A stretch of 64,000 nt of DNA. Origin: Branchiostoma lanceolatum (taxonomy: Eukaryota > Chordata > Leptocardii > Amphioxiformes > Branchiostomatidae). A model generated the notes under the pieces. The model searched no databases and had not been told where the DNA came from. It worked only from the letters and a program-made list of their open reading frames with translations. The DNA is taken from positions 29,348,642-29,412,641 of the forward strand of contig NC_089722.1 in the NCBI RefSeq assembly GCF_035083965.1, given 5' to 3'. The position numbers and the translations under genes were made by a program. Positions 1 through 12,000 of the stretch are shown here, one piece after another. How positions within the stretch are numbered: the stretch's first letter is position 1; each line of letters begins with the position of its first letter.

Positions 1-384
1 AGCCTTATTTACATTTCCCTAACTTCATCACCAACTTCCGAAGAGAGCAAAATTACCAAAGCGTACTAAGTTAGGCACACTATCTGGCGTAGCACTAAAT
101 CAGAAGGTACGTTCGTGAAAATGTCTCACAGCGTCTTCCGCATGTAACGCGTAACATGAAGGGCCCATGAACAGTATGAATACATTTCTTCTCCAAGTAT
201 GGTCTTTAGATGAATGTGTTCAAAATTCATTCATTAAAACCTGACCACTCTCTGGCAACCAGCAATGGAGCGCCGTGAGTTCCAGCGCGTAAAAAAATGT
301 CCGATGGTTGGGCACCCCCTGTTATATTTATATCAAACGTACATAGATCCATGGGTGGTAGGAAATGTCCAGGTTCCAACTCAC

Positions 385-2061
385 CAGTGGTCCCCTCCCC
401 GCCGCTGTGCCTGACCTTGAGTAACCTCTCCAGGGCTGCCTGGTCAGTGCGCGCCAGGACGTCACAGAACCTGTCAACTGCGCATGCGTCCTTCTCTCTG
501 AGCAGCGTCAACACACGGGCCTTCCGCCGGGCACTGGTGGACTCACTCTGCGACAGAACGGGACGAAACAATGCTACTGTTAAAGCATTTAATTGCGCAG
601 GGATCTAATTTCGCGGTAGGGAGAACCTGAATGGCGTGTGGTTTTAAGTTCGCGTTTGAAACAATAGTAGGGCTGCAGTCATAGGTGGGCAAAAATTTTC
701 GCGCTGAAGAGTTTACCGCGAAAACCGCGAACACAAATAGAACCACAGCGCATAATTCTGCATTTACAGTATTAGGTTGTCTTGGTTACATATCAGCCTA
801 AAACTATAGCACTGCGGCTGTATAAAGTTGATTCGGATGGGGCAGTCGGGAGATTTACTTCGTTGGAGGGAGCAGTTGTTTTGTAAAATGTTCGCGGTGG
901 CGTTTATTATTTTCACGTTTTTCGCGGGACCGCTTTTCGGCGAATTCAAGCCACCGTTACCGTTTCCATTGTATTACTACTTTAATATAGAATTGTTTCA
1001 ACCGCAAAACACGGCGAAAAAACGCATTGTCCCCTTCAGTATCGCGAAGTTAGGTCCCCTTGAAAATAGATTAATTAACACTAAATGATCCTCCGGTGGG
1101 CACCAAAACATGAACATGCAAGTGTAGGCAGACCTCACACGACATACATACAGCAGCTCTGTGAGGATGCAGGATGCAATTTAGAAGAACTGCCAAGAGC
1201 AATGGAGGACAGAGAGGACTGGAGGAGGAGGGTGATGTTCATCCGTGTCATTCTTACGCCAAGATGATGATGAAATGATATAGCAAATTTTTGATGTAGG
1301 CAGTATAACAGCAGAATTTGATATTATTCCTGTCGCTTGATGTAGTTGATAAGTCACACTATGTTTATATGGACATGCATGCGTTCAACACGCACTCATG
1401 ACTCAGACACTTCAACATCGTTACGTTTCAAGTACCTCTCACCAGTGCTACTCCGTCAGCTGGAAACTTCAAGATGAATTAACAATTTAAAAGTAGCATT
1501 CACTCATTCTGCATTGTTTATGGGGCAGCTAAACCGGTATTGCGAAACCTACCAAAGTATATATTTATATTCTTCTACGTGCTACACTCTGCTACAATGT
1601 TTCTTATACCCCCATTCCACTAGTACGGCACTCTCGCTGCGCGCTCCCTGCGGCCTAAATCTAATAGAGCGCTCAACGAATTTCATAGACAAAAACTATG
1701 TGTGTACACTTTGTGTGTTTTGTTGCCATTTCAGTCATACTTTTATGTTTTGCATGATATTCCAATTATGAAGTCAAGGGTTACACAATTCCGATTTAGG
1801 TCAGCGCGGTCGCCATCTAGTGGAATGGGGGTCATACGAACAGAAATAGCGAGGACGTTTTGTCAGTACATAGGAGCCCTTCTCTCTTCCTTAAACTTCT
1901 GGCGTTCATCAATACAAGCTTTTTACCTTTATTGTTTCGACTTCGTCGTAAGAAAAGACGCCGTTGCTCTCCAGAAGACTGTAGAACTGCGGGGTCAGCT
2001 GTAACTCACGCAGCAGCAGAGAGAAGTTCTGGTCGATGGTCCTGACATGCGCATCGTCCAT
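385..2061 (-). CDS. CARD-domain protein, partial (two exons, probably continues beyond left edge)
   Basis: Exons, in transcript order: 1927-2061 and 385-547, joined in phase 0 (donor gtaaaa, acceptor ctgtcgcag). The first 45 residues start MDDAHVRTIDQ and run into helices with the pattern LLLRELQL, FYSLLESNGVFSYDEVETIK. The second exon gives RRKARVLTLLREKDACAVD, a phenylalanine, and AALERLL. Known family: this order, including the 'GV-E-E-I' turn and 'R-KAR-LL-L-KG-A-F--L' helices, is characteristic of caspase-recruitment domains, which form homotypic CARD-CARD contacts in apoptosis and innate immunity. The second exon could read on to a stop at 227, giving a CARD-only protein of about 150 residues. 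However, a consensus GTGAGT donor lies at 384-379, so I infer further exons to the left. An acceptor-like ctag just before the ATG suggests an upstream untranslated exon. Without the rest, adaptor, caspase or NLR cannot be told apart. Confidence 0.72.
1085..1290 (+). mobile_element. 5'-truncated non-LTR retrotransposon 3' end
   Basis: A 60-codon frame (1085-1267) ends in a pattern familiar from C-termini of LINE polyproteins: VGRPHTTYIQQLCEDAGC followed by ELPRAMEDREDWRRRV and a stop after a few residues. It is followed directly by an ATG-rich simple tail (gatgatgatgaaatgata), the usual short 3' tail of such elements. The upstream reverse transcriptase is missing, as expected for a dead-on-arrival 5'-truncated copy. 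Clade is not assigned. Confidence 0.65.
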
Positions 2062-2414
2062 TCCTAGTTACAGAACAACACATTTCTATTTCAAGTATTG
2101 ACAGAACACCAACATAAAAACAAAACGTGCGACGGTCAGTTTGGTCTTACTCTTGCAAAACTGGTACTCTGCACATTTGTCTGAACCGAAAGGTATAACA
2201 AGTATAAATGTCACTTTTGAATGAGTTTCCATCGTCAAGAACTAAGATTCTACTAGCTACTCAGTGAAGTCGTTCAACAACAACACTGTAGCATACAAAA
2301 TGAATGTCATACTTACACTTTGTCAGTTGTAAGGACCAAGATGAAAAGAACACGCACGAAACTAATATGGACATGAATCCATAGTTCCCCACAGACATAT
2401 CCATCGCGCCTACC

Positions 2415-2442
2415 AAGGAGGTTTTCTATATAAAACCTCCTT
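2415..2442. repeat. perfect short hairpin
   Basis: AAGGAGGTTTT and AAAACCTCCTT flank a 6-base ctatat loop, an 11-bp perfect stem. It lies beside a dispersed repeat (2454-2555). It may be a remnant of that element's terminus; no RNA gene is implied. Confidence 0.6.
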
Positions 2443-2453
2443 GCACCTACACC

Positions 2454-2555
2454 CATACAAAACGTGTAGCCTCCACCAGGCCTCCCTATGGGCGTATGGA
2501 TAGTAGAATTCGGCAAAAAGGGGAATAATTGGCCAGCAGACTCAGTCCACGGTGA
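2454..2555 (-). repeat. dispersed repeat, copy 1
   Basis: Read on the minus strand this segment closely resembles 58588-58690 on the plus strand: both carry GTGGACTGA, CTGGCCAATTA, a central ATCCATA and GGTGGAGGCTAC in the same order and spacing, with scattered substitutions. Two diverged copies of one interspersed element 56 kb apart are the simplest explanation. I do not recognise the family. Confidence 0.6.
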
Positions 2556-3228
2556 TGGTCAATATTTCGCGCTTGCAAATGAAGCCTTCTGGTGTCCAGA
2601 CTTCCGTGGCAAATATCCTCCCTATAGCTGGCGTAGTTAGTCTGGTAGAGACTACAAAACGTGGCATTCTGTGCTGCATTCAGGACTCTCTTTTTGTCTT
2701 CTTATGCAACGCCCTTGCGTATCCAAATAACTAACAAAGATATACAAAAGCTTCAAGTATTTTCAAGTGGCAACAGGAAAAATACATACCGATGGTAGGT
2801 GACAGGATTTCCCTTTGGAGTACAAGCCGATCTATTTCTAAGGTGTGTCTGGTACCACTGAAGTGTCGGTACATAAGGACAAGTACTTTTAAGTACGACT
2901 GAATCATCTATTGAATCATCTGATATTTTTTACGAATCCATAGTGATCCCGCGAGGAAATAAAGCCAATACTTTCGTGGACTGCATAGTTGCGAAAATAA
3001 GCCATACCTTTGAGTTATGCAGTTCTAAACTGTACTTTGTTACAGCACATGGAAGCACACGTTTCTGCACTTGAGCGACATATTGTTTCCAATGGCTACT
3101 CAACTGTTTAAAAACCAGCTACACGCAAGAGTACGCATGTAAGAACCCTTCAAAATATAGATCCGGGAGAAACCAAGGACACATATAGCGTCACTGAAAA
3201 TTCTGGTTACTATTTCACTCTATTGATT

Positions 3229-3355
3229 ATCTCCAAGCAGATCTAACGGTGGCAAAGACCGTATCCAACTGTATCCAGTTTTCACTTGGGTAGCTACGAA
3301 AAGTCCTTTTGCCAGTTGGATACGGTCTTTGCCACAGTTAGATATGCTTGGAGAT
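3229..3355. mobile_element. fold-back MITE, 43-bp arms, CTCCAAGCAGA terminus
   Basis: Arms 3229-3271 and 3313-3355 are inverted copies with about two mismatches: ATCTCCAAGCAGATCTAAC... GTGGCAAAGACCGTATCCA. The loop is 41 bp. There is no coding capacity. The outer motif CTCCAAGCA(G/T)A recurs at the ends of the fold-backs at 45829 and 48059, suggesting one superfamily mobilised by a transposase elsewhere. Confidence 0.7.
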
Positions 3356-4162
3356 TACTGTATTGACAAAATATGCCGGTTGTTTTGATTTCAATGACAG
3401 ATATTTCCAATGGTTCAATTTTCATACTATTCAACAATGGAACGAATTGGTTGGGAGTCAAAAATCATATCTTGGTAAAATGGTTTAATTCATAGTCAGT
3501 TTATTCCCACATTTTTGACAATCCATCTCAGTCTAATAATATACAATAACAGCATACTTAAGCACTAAGATGTTAATATTAATAGGCAGTATTTTCTACA
3601 TTGATATGTACATCAAAGTGTAACTTCCTCCCAGTTTGCAACATAAATTGTTTTTACAATGAACTCTTCAAGTGGAATGGCACTGCCTGTTCACAATTGA
3701 TGTTCATATTAAAAAATCATGTTAAAATAATCATACATATCTTCTACTAACTAGTATTTTAGTAGAGATGAAAACAATCATCCAAAAAGAAGTGGGTAGT
3801 TTTAAAAGCATTCTAAAGATTAACAATACATATATTTTGGCAAGCATTTGATAAAAAGTATACTTAATTCCCAAGTATCTTTAAGTTAACTTTCCACTCT
3901 AAGATTGTGATCAAAGCAACAAGAAAGACCTGTACAATCTAAAACATTGGATGAAACATGTCCTCTAATTGGCTATGTCATGTCAAATATGTGCTGTGTG
4001 AAATAAAATCCGAATTGCTATACTTCCTTGACACAAGGCATCTGATTGGCTGCCTCATATTGTCCTTGATACAAGGAATCTGATTGGTTGCAAACAATGA
4101 AAGAAATAGATTGGGAGACACAAGCCCTTAGATCAAAGGCCCTGTACATGTATAACAATTTT

Positions 4163-4340
4163 TTTTGAAACAACGATGAACTGTAGATTGCCAACCCAAA
4201 TTTTTGACTGATCAGCTCCAGTCTTTGTCAAGGAAAATTAGCAATACATTGCTTTTGTGATGTCAGTGGATTGCTAATTCCTTGACAAAGACTGGAGATT
4301 TTTTTGTGTTAGCAATTTACAGTTCATCTTTGTTTCAAAA
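4163..4340. mobile_element. fold-back element of about 178 bp
   Basis: The ends TTTGAAACAACGATGAACTGTA and TACAGTTCATCTTTGTTTCAAA mirror each other, and an inner pair, CTCCAGTCTTTGTCAAGG with AAATTAGCAAT, is repeated inverted around a short centre. The structure is nearly a single hairpin. No reading frame of note. It looks like a non-autonomous palindromic transposon. Confidence 0.65.
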
Positions 4341-5740
4341 TGACTTCTACCAACACACATGAACTTTCAAGTGGACAATTTGTTTGAAGTTGTTCCCAAT
4401 GTAATCTCTACACATTTTGGGCAGTGCAGCACCCTCCCTTAGAGTAATAAAGGTTAAAGAAATCCTGAATGTCACTTTTGAAACTGTTTTCGGGTTGATT
4501 GTAGAACAGAGGTATGCTACCGGATCAAAGGCCATCTTTCAAAAGGACGTTACATTTTGAGATTATTGAATAGTACAACAACTTGAGAACTGTACAGAAC
4601 TGAAATTCTACAAAATGCCATTGAATAATTTTTGGATGCTTAAATGTGGGGGACTGGAAGACTGTGAATCATATGTTTTGATATACATTTGTCTAACTGA
4701 AATAGAAACTTTCACCAAAAATCATTGTACATTGTGTAGTTCACTTTTATTTGGAGCATTTTGTCTTAAAAGCACCACCTATGTGTATGTCAAAATTATT
4801 TGTTCATTTTGTGTCTTGTGTACAAGAGTGGAGGCACCATACTTGTGAAGTTTGCTACTTAGTTGATACTTGACATATACATGGACCTTGTATAGTTACA
4901 AAAGATTATTTCAAAATCCATTTCAAATTCTTGACTGAAGAGTCAAGTGTCTTTGGTTCTTGTAAGGTTAATAATAAGTAATCACCCATTTTCATTTTTC
5001 ACTTTCTTTTTCTAGCAACTGTGGCCATTTGATGTCCAACAGTCTTTACTCTGTAGTTGGACTCCATGCAGTAAAATAATAATGCAATTAAGATTATGAT
5101 CGGAACATTACATTTTCAATGCCTCAAGCTTAGACACTTGACATAACATTCTGATTGTTTCGCATTATGAATTATTGTTTCTGCATCATTACATCTTCAA
5201 TCAGGCTACCTGGTTTTATGTTTTCTATATTTGTGTTTGTCATTTTTGAGGATTCATCACTCACGAACACACAGCATTCCTAAGCATGCCTGTGAACAAT
5301 AAGGTACAGAAATTTACAACAGTCACATTGAGGCTTTACTACAGACAGTGCAGGTTGACCACATCACTAAGCCTTCTGGTGGAAATAACTGCAACACTTC
5401 ATGTATCTTGGTTAGACTTCATCGTGACGCATCCTTCTGCGTGTGGATTGGCCAGCCTGGAACACAAGAACAAACAACTTCATCTTAAGATATTCATAAG
5501 AAAGATTAACACAACAGATCAAAAACACTATGAAAATAAGATGTTTGATTACCGCTGTTTTCAGCGTGTCAGGATGTTTGTGTTCTTGTGTGTTTGTAGT
5601 TACACGTATTTGAATACAGTGTCAATCGAGTGGCAGGAAGTGTGTGGGTGGGAACATGGTGTTTGCAAAGGTCAGAGTTGTGGGAATACTAGAGACAGAA
5701 AGCAGAATTCAGAGGTGGTAGAACTAGTTACATCAAAAGT

Positions 5741-5888
5741 AGTTATTCAAGCAACTGGATACAATTTTGAAACAGTCAGACGTTTATCTGCTGTCTGAAT
5801 CGTCTGACTGTTTCAAAATTCTATCCAGTTGCTTGAGTAACTATTTTTGGCGTATCTTATCACCTGGATGTCTAACCTTCATCAACGG
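5741..5888 (+). mobile_element. palindrome with Penelope-family 3' tail
   Basis: 5741-5842 is an inverted repeat (CAAGCAACTGGAT...TTTTGAAACAGTCAGACG and its complement) followed by TTTTTGGCGTATCTTATCACC, TGGATGTCTAACCTTCATCAACG. The same tail ends the large inverted repeat at 48478-49319 and recurs at 50713-50790. All three therefore belong to one family, which the coding remnant at 48813 assigns to Penelope-like elements. Confidence 0.6.
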
Positions 5889-5896
5889 TAGAACTA

Positions 5897-5998
5897 GTTG
5901 TATATCAGATATGACAGACAGTTGTATATCAGATATGGCAGACGGTTGTATATCAGATATGACAGTTGTATATCAGTTGTACATCAGATATGACAGAC
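5897..5998. repeat. minisatellite, about 24-bp unit
   Basis: Unit GTTGTATATCAGATATGACAGACA is present about four to five times, some copies shortened to GTTGTATATCA. It abuts the Penelope-like palindrome and lies just beyond the TRAFD1 terminal exon. Confidence 0.8.
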
Positions 5999-6014
5999 AG
6001 CAGAAACTCAGCAG

Positions 6015-9000
6015 CTATTGCCATGTGTGACAGATGTACAATGTAAAGCTTGTATAGCATGGAGGGTACATTGTTATGTAGCATACCTTAGGTCTGCTGT
6101 TGGCACCATTACTGTCAGTCCTTCTCCTGCCATTGGTTGTACCTGCACCTTCTTCACTTGATATAGATCTGAAAAAGAGAACAAGGACGTTAACAGGTCA
6201 TTAGGAAAAAGCTAGGTTACAAAGATACCCTGATTTTCCAGAAATTCCAAGCTAAGATTCATGCAAATGGGACAAAAGGATTATTTAGTATTAGTAGAGG
6301 AAACAAAAGACTGCTGTTGATTTGCTAACGGTAACTTCATTTTAGCTACTTTAACAGTTACCTGTCAAATGCTAAAATGTCATCATGTTTGATTACTAAC
6401 ATTTGAGAAAGGCAGCCGTCAATCTGACAACGATACAATGCTCGGCCACGAGCTAACGCCAACGACGAGTTTGTTCCCACCGTTAAAATCAAATGCCATG
6501 AACTACTCCCTTTCCCTCCCGGACGCTAAAATTACCAACAGCAATATTAAATGGATTTACAGTATGACTAACCTTGAGGAAGACTTGACTGCGGGTTTGA
6601 CCTTGGTTGACCTTGATGCCCCAGGGCCCATGGCAAAGCTCGCCTGGTACCCAGGCATAGGTTCAGGCTGCTGGGGTCCACCTAGCCTTCTAGGCGGCTT
6701 GTTTTTAGGCTGTGTTTTCACTTCATGAAAGAAGAATGTTAGAAATTAGAAACTCATACATCAATGTCTTCAAATTTTGTGTGTTCCATTACTACTACAA
6801 TTAGTGGCAAGATTTATCAATATGCTAGGAATAATATATAATATATAATGGTCATTGATTGCAGAAACAAAACTTGCAGCAATATTTCACTGTCGATATT
6901 TTGCAGCATTTGCAGTTGACTGTTTTTATATATTGCAAAGAAATTTCAACTGGCTAACCAGTAGATATAAACAGATAACCAGTAGATATAGACAGGAAAT
7001 ATCACCAGTAGAGTTTACGGTAATTCACTCACCTCTTGGTTCATCCATGGTTAAATCTATTTCTGTTTCTTCTCCCCATGCCCCTTTCCTCCCCTTCTGT
7101 CCCTTGTGTTCTTCCATCTTTTCCAGAATTTCAGACGTGGCCATGTTGTCGTCCTGTAGGAGCGCCTCTAGCGTCTTCCTTGTTCTCGCCGCACTGTTAG
7201 CCCGATAACGTGGCGTGAATTCTGGCGACCCGCCCTCCTCTTGGGGCCCCGAGGACTGCCCAGTTTTACCGTTGGACGATGATTTGGTGCTGCTTTTTTC
7301 CTGGTGCAGGTTGGTGAAGTGGTTAGTGATGGTGGTGGCACCTGGCCGTGTTCCCCCAGGGTTCTTCTTGGGTCCTACGGGCTTGACGCGGTGATTGGTG
7401 GCTGGAGAGTCCCCGAAGGAGAGAAATGATGCTGAAGGGTCACCTGAAGAAAAAAGAAAGAGTGCAGTCTTAAAAACCTACACCAAACTTATGTCAAAAT
7501 AACTGTTTTCAATATCACTTTTGTTCTACATAACTGCAAAACCAGCGTAATACAACAGTTCTGTACCCTAGATACGAGCTACGTAAGACCAGACTGATAG
7601 GTTTGATCCACTCACACCGGGATGGACCCCTCTCCTACTCTTTTCTGCAGGGTGCGAAATACCTGGTTGCACGTTGCACAGTGCAACAAGATTTCGGTTG
7701 GTGCAAGTTAATTCCAAACCCAGGTAGCGCAGTGTGCAACCTTATATTTTGAGCCAAAGATTTCAATCGGAGCCCTGGAAGCTCACAAAAACACAGTGTC
7801 ACTCTCTTTTCAACACTTTTTCGTTTTAAACCATCCAAAACCCTTCATAGATCGTGGAATTTGAGCTGAAAAAGACAAAAACACACTGCCCTCAGCTAAA
7901 CAAGATGTTGTTAGGTCAATGGGAACACAATACTATCTAATATATATTTTGAAATGTTAGAAGTATTATACGCTACATACGAGCTTGATTTGAAGAAATC
8001 GGTGTATGTTGCTGGAGCAACCTGAAATTTGGATGTGCAACCTAGCATTTGCCCTTGGTTGCAACATGGGCAACCTGGCTCAAAAAAGTATTTCGCACCC
8101 TGCAATAAGTGTAGTGAGTTCTATTATGTGCTCGAGGTGTGGCTCTCCTCAAACACGAGACTGCTGGCTTTATGTCCCTAACCGAAGCTGTTATAAATGT
8201 ATGTGAGCCATGCTATCCAGACAAACAAAACACATTGAAGTAAATACAGTAAGGGGTAACAAGTCACTGTTTATAAATTCTAAAACTGTATGTAAAATGT
8301 TAATATATTAAAAATCAAATGATGATTCAGACAATGAGTCAGAGAGTGGTAAAAGGTAATACATTGCAACAAGAAAATCTAGGAGGTAACAAAAAATGTT
8401 GTGAAGGGGGATAAACATATGCATTTCTTGGAATGCACAGAAAACACATATACATGTAGTTTGAAACTGGACCTTTTTGTCATAACAGCTGTCAACTCAA
8501 TAGATATGAGACTGTGAATGCTTGATGCATAATCTCACCTTGTCTCTTGACCCGTCGTGTTGGGCCTGTGTCGGAATACTGGTCCTTAGAGGGTTTGTGT
8601 CTGCGGACAGGGGGTGCCACAGAGGGGGGTAGCTGTGGAGGGGGACGTGGTGTGGGTGCCTCTGACCTCAGGTCATCCATCTGACAAACAGACTGTAGGG
8701 GAAAACAGTCCAAAGTTTAATGTTTTAAATACTGAGGGCATTTGGTTATTGACATACCCTCAGATGCCCTAAGGCAAGTACATGTATATGTGGTTGTAGT
8801 AGTAGTATGCAGTAATCAACCTTCGATGACAGTGAACACGGCAGCAGATTCGGAACCTAGTACTGCAGCTTGCAAAAGATGCTATTTTGAGAACAGTACA
8901 ATATTTTGAGAACAGTATAATATCTGTTACTATGATTATGCACTATTTACTTTTATCAAGAGCATCTTTTACGAGCCACGGTGCCAGGATCCAAACTGGG

Positions 9001-12000
9001 TGCTGTGTTTATTGTGATGTCATCAAAGGAATTCAATTTGATTACCTGGAGGCACGAATCAAGAACACACAACCAAAGTACTGAATGATTTGTAATAATC
9101 AAAGTTCAATAACACCAGAAGGGTGTATATTGTGTACAAACATGTAGGATTATTGACTGATACTTAAAATAGTTGAATGTTGTATTTTAGTGGTATTGGC
9201 ACTGTAAGGAGGGAAGTAGTAGCCCCAGGTCATAAGACAGAGCTGTTATAAGTACCTGGTGTTGTATGAGGAAGTCTGCGGGCAGTAGTGTTCCACAAAA
9301 CTCACACGGCAACATAGGAGAGTCATTGTCTGGTACTGGTACTGGTACTAAATAAGCAGAATACACATAGTTTGTTTTAGATGCAACTTCTGTAAACAAA
9401 GTTGCATTCACTTTGTATACAATGGACTTACTTGACCACAACATGTTATATCAAGTAGATGACAAACTTTGTTTCATTTATACTTGAGTGACTATATTTT
9501 GATGTTATTCATCTCAAGAAAACTGATTATGATTCATCAATAATAAGTTCAGAAATGCTTCCAAGCAGAGGCTGATAAAGCTGCAACAGGTATTCTGAGA
9601 CATTTCATTTAAGTTTTCACAAATAATCAAGCCCTAAAACTCACTTGGGTCTAGAGGAATGCTCCTCAGTCTGAAAGTACAAGAAAACATTCAGTTTAAG
9701 GATAACACTTTCAAACAAAACAAATGTTTACACAGGGATATTGCAATTCACAGGATGAAGTATTGGCATATATAAAGAAGAAGAAACCAGCACTATCTAA
9801 TTATCTATTGTAACATTTGTTTTGAGTTGACTACTCAGGCCTGTGGTGATGTTGACATTACAAAGAAGTGTCTGATAACAAAAAATTAAATTGCTATGAA
9901 GCTATATGACATGTACTATATGGTTAACCTTTACAATATCGAAAACTAAAATGCTAGTCTGATTTTCAAATGTTTGAATGAGAATGAAAAATTGCAACAT
10001 CAGTTAGAATCCAAGAACAATGAGCTGTTTTCTTAAATCTTCATAACTGCTCTATGTCTCACCTGTCTTCCACAGAGGAATATCCCAAGTTGTCCATGAC
10101 AGCAGGGTGTCCAGACCCGGCGTGTTGCCTGTCCCTGTTGTCCCCCTGGTTTGCAGGTGGTTGTTGTGTACTAGGGGCGGTCAGATTACCTCCGTACTTC
10201 ACAGGTGCATGGGATAGGTATGGGTTACAGCCAGACTGTAAGGATAGGAAATACATCAAGAATCATTATATGATGTTCAATCTGCTACAATGTCCTTTCT
10301 CCTACATTCTCCTACATTGTGTGCCTTTGAATGGCTAGGCTTGAGATTGAGAGTTCACAGGTTTGATTATTCTCATTTCTGGCTAGAAGTTATGTCCTTG
10401 GGAAAGGATAACAATCCACTACGTCCTCAAAACGGCTATGGGACTACCTTAACCTTAACCTTAACCTTAACTCTATCTACATTTTTGAAGGACGTTAAAA
10501 CAGCAAGGACAACAGATGACCCTTGATATAAGACAACATAGTAAAGGCAACTATACAGGACAGCATCACAGTGTCATGATATTCTTTCCACGGTGGTCCA
10601 ATTGCTATGCATTTTTCCGCAACGCTATTCATGTCTGCTCTGCCCACCGCACCGCGGGGTGCCCACCGCGACCCTGCATTCATAGCTTTATACCAGTACA
10701 CAGTACAAAATGTATCTCAAAATAACGCATGAACCGATGGCCGTGTCAAGAAACAGCAAGAAGTACCTACAAAGACGATATGTTGGCTTTTCAAATACAT
10801 GTACGAATAAAAGTGACAGCTATACACTGCGTTAAAAATAGTACGTTAATCAGGAGAACGTAAGCCAAGCTACTTCCGGTGACTGAACTTCAATTTTGTA
10901 GCCGCTGCTCAAAGGATATTTTTCTGATTTACGTACTAAACATTAGTTGAAGTCCTTGTCAATGTTTATACCAATAATTTTTCATTTCTATGAAACTTTA
11001 GACGATGTCTTTAAAATCTAAAATCATTCTACGGAATTTTAAAGAATTTTGGGTCACATTTCCGTCCCTATCTCCCGTGAGCCACCATGGAACAAATAGA
11101 CTACGTCATCAAAATGGCGGCGAGGTTTCGTTCTTTCGATCATGAGAATTTTGTCAAATTATCCTTTGTAGATTAAAAGATATGGGCCAGAATATGAAGG
11201 GTTCGCTTTGTTCAGATACTACACGTGGTAGAAAGGAAATGTTTGGCCAGTATAATGAAGGCGACGGCGAAGATCAGAAGATTTCGCTAGGCCCTGTCAC
11301 AAGCCAGATGCAAATGAGTGAGAAATACTTCCATTGTATTCGTCGAGCGGGCCAAGCGAGATAATTGCCCGCTATTTTCAACTACCAAAGACCTCAGTAG
11401 TGAATTCTTATTCAGTCCTCTCAAGAAAGCATCAAAAGATCGTTTATTCGTTAAGTTGTACTGTAAGCAAATCGCTTAGGTATTATTAAAGTTTCATAGG
11501 AGACATTTCATGAAATGTTTTGTCGGCACGAGAAATTGAAACATTGTTATGATTGTATAAATCGACCGGGTGACCGACTTGTACAGACAGAAACTTCGCA
11601 CACCTTTAAATTAAAAACACCCGAACGGTACATTTTTGGGACTGGAAGACACATGGGTGAAATGATGTAAAAAAATTGTGCCGATTGAGACCCACAAGTA
11701 TGTTACATTAAGGAGGTTGAGAAAACAGACATGGCGTTGGTAATTGTAAACAAAGGGAATTTCCGGTCTAATTCAGTTCAGCTGATAAAGAAAAACACTG
11801 TCTTCAGCCTCCATGTTTCCCAGCATTTCATTTACTAATATGTATCTTTTTTACAATTTACAATTTACTCCTCCTTATAGGAACGCACTTTTTATAACCA
11901 AAGCCGCCAGAAAGATTGTCGGTTTGTGTATGTCGGCGCAAACAGACACATTCGGCGCATCAGTTAGACGCTGGCGTGTGCGCTGTTACCACGCGTATTG

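Larger units (their letters stand above)
2062..6014. other. gene-free spacer between CARD gene and TRAFD1
   Basis: I see no convincing exon on either strand. It holds AT-rich sequence, the dispersed repeat at 2454, fold-back elements at 3229 and 4163, the Penelope-like palindrome at 5741 and a minisatellite at 5897. It may also contain the TRAFD1 3' untranslated region (just below 6015) and upstream untranslated exons of the CARD gene, neither of which I can delimit. Confidence 0.5.

Noticed and set aside
5286..5798. 170-codon open frame on the plus strand
   Set aside because: No protein-like motif, low-complexity codon use, and its end overlaps the Penelope-like palindrome; likely chance.
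10447..10471. (CTTAAC)n considered as interstitial telomere repeat
   Set aside because: The unit is TTAAGG in complement, not TTAGGG; short and attached to a SINE-like body.
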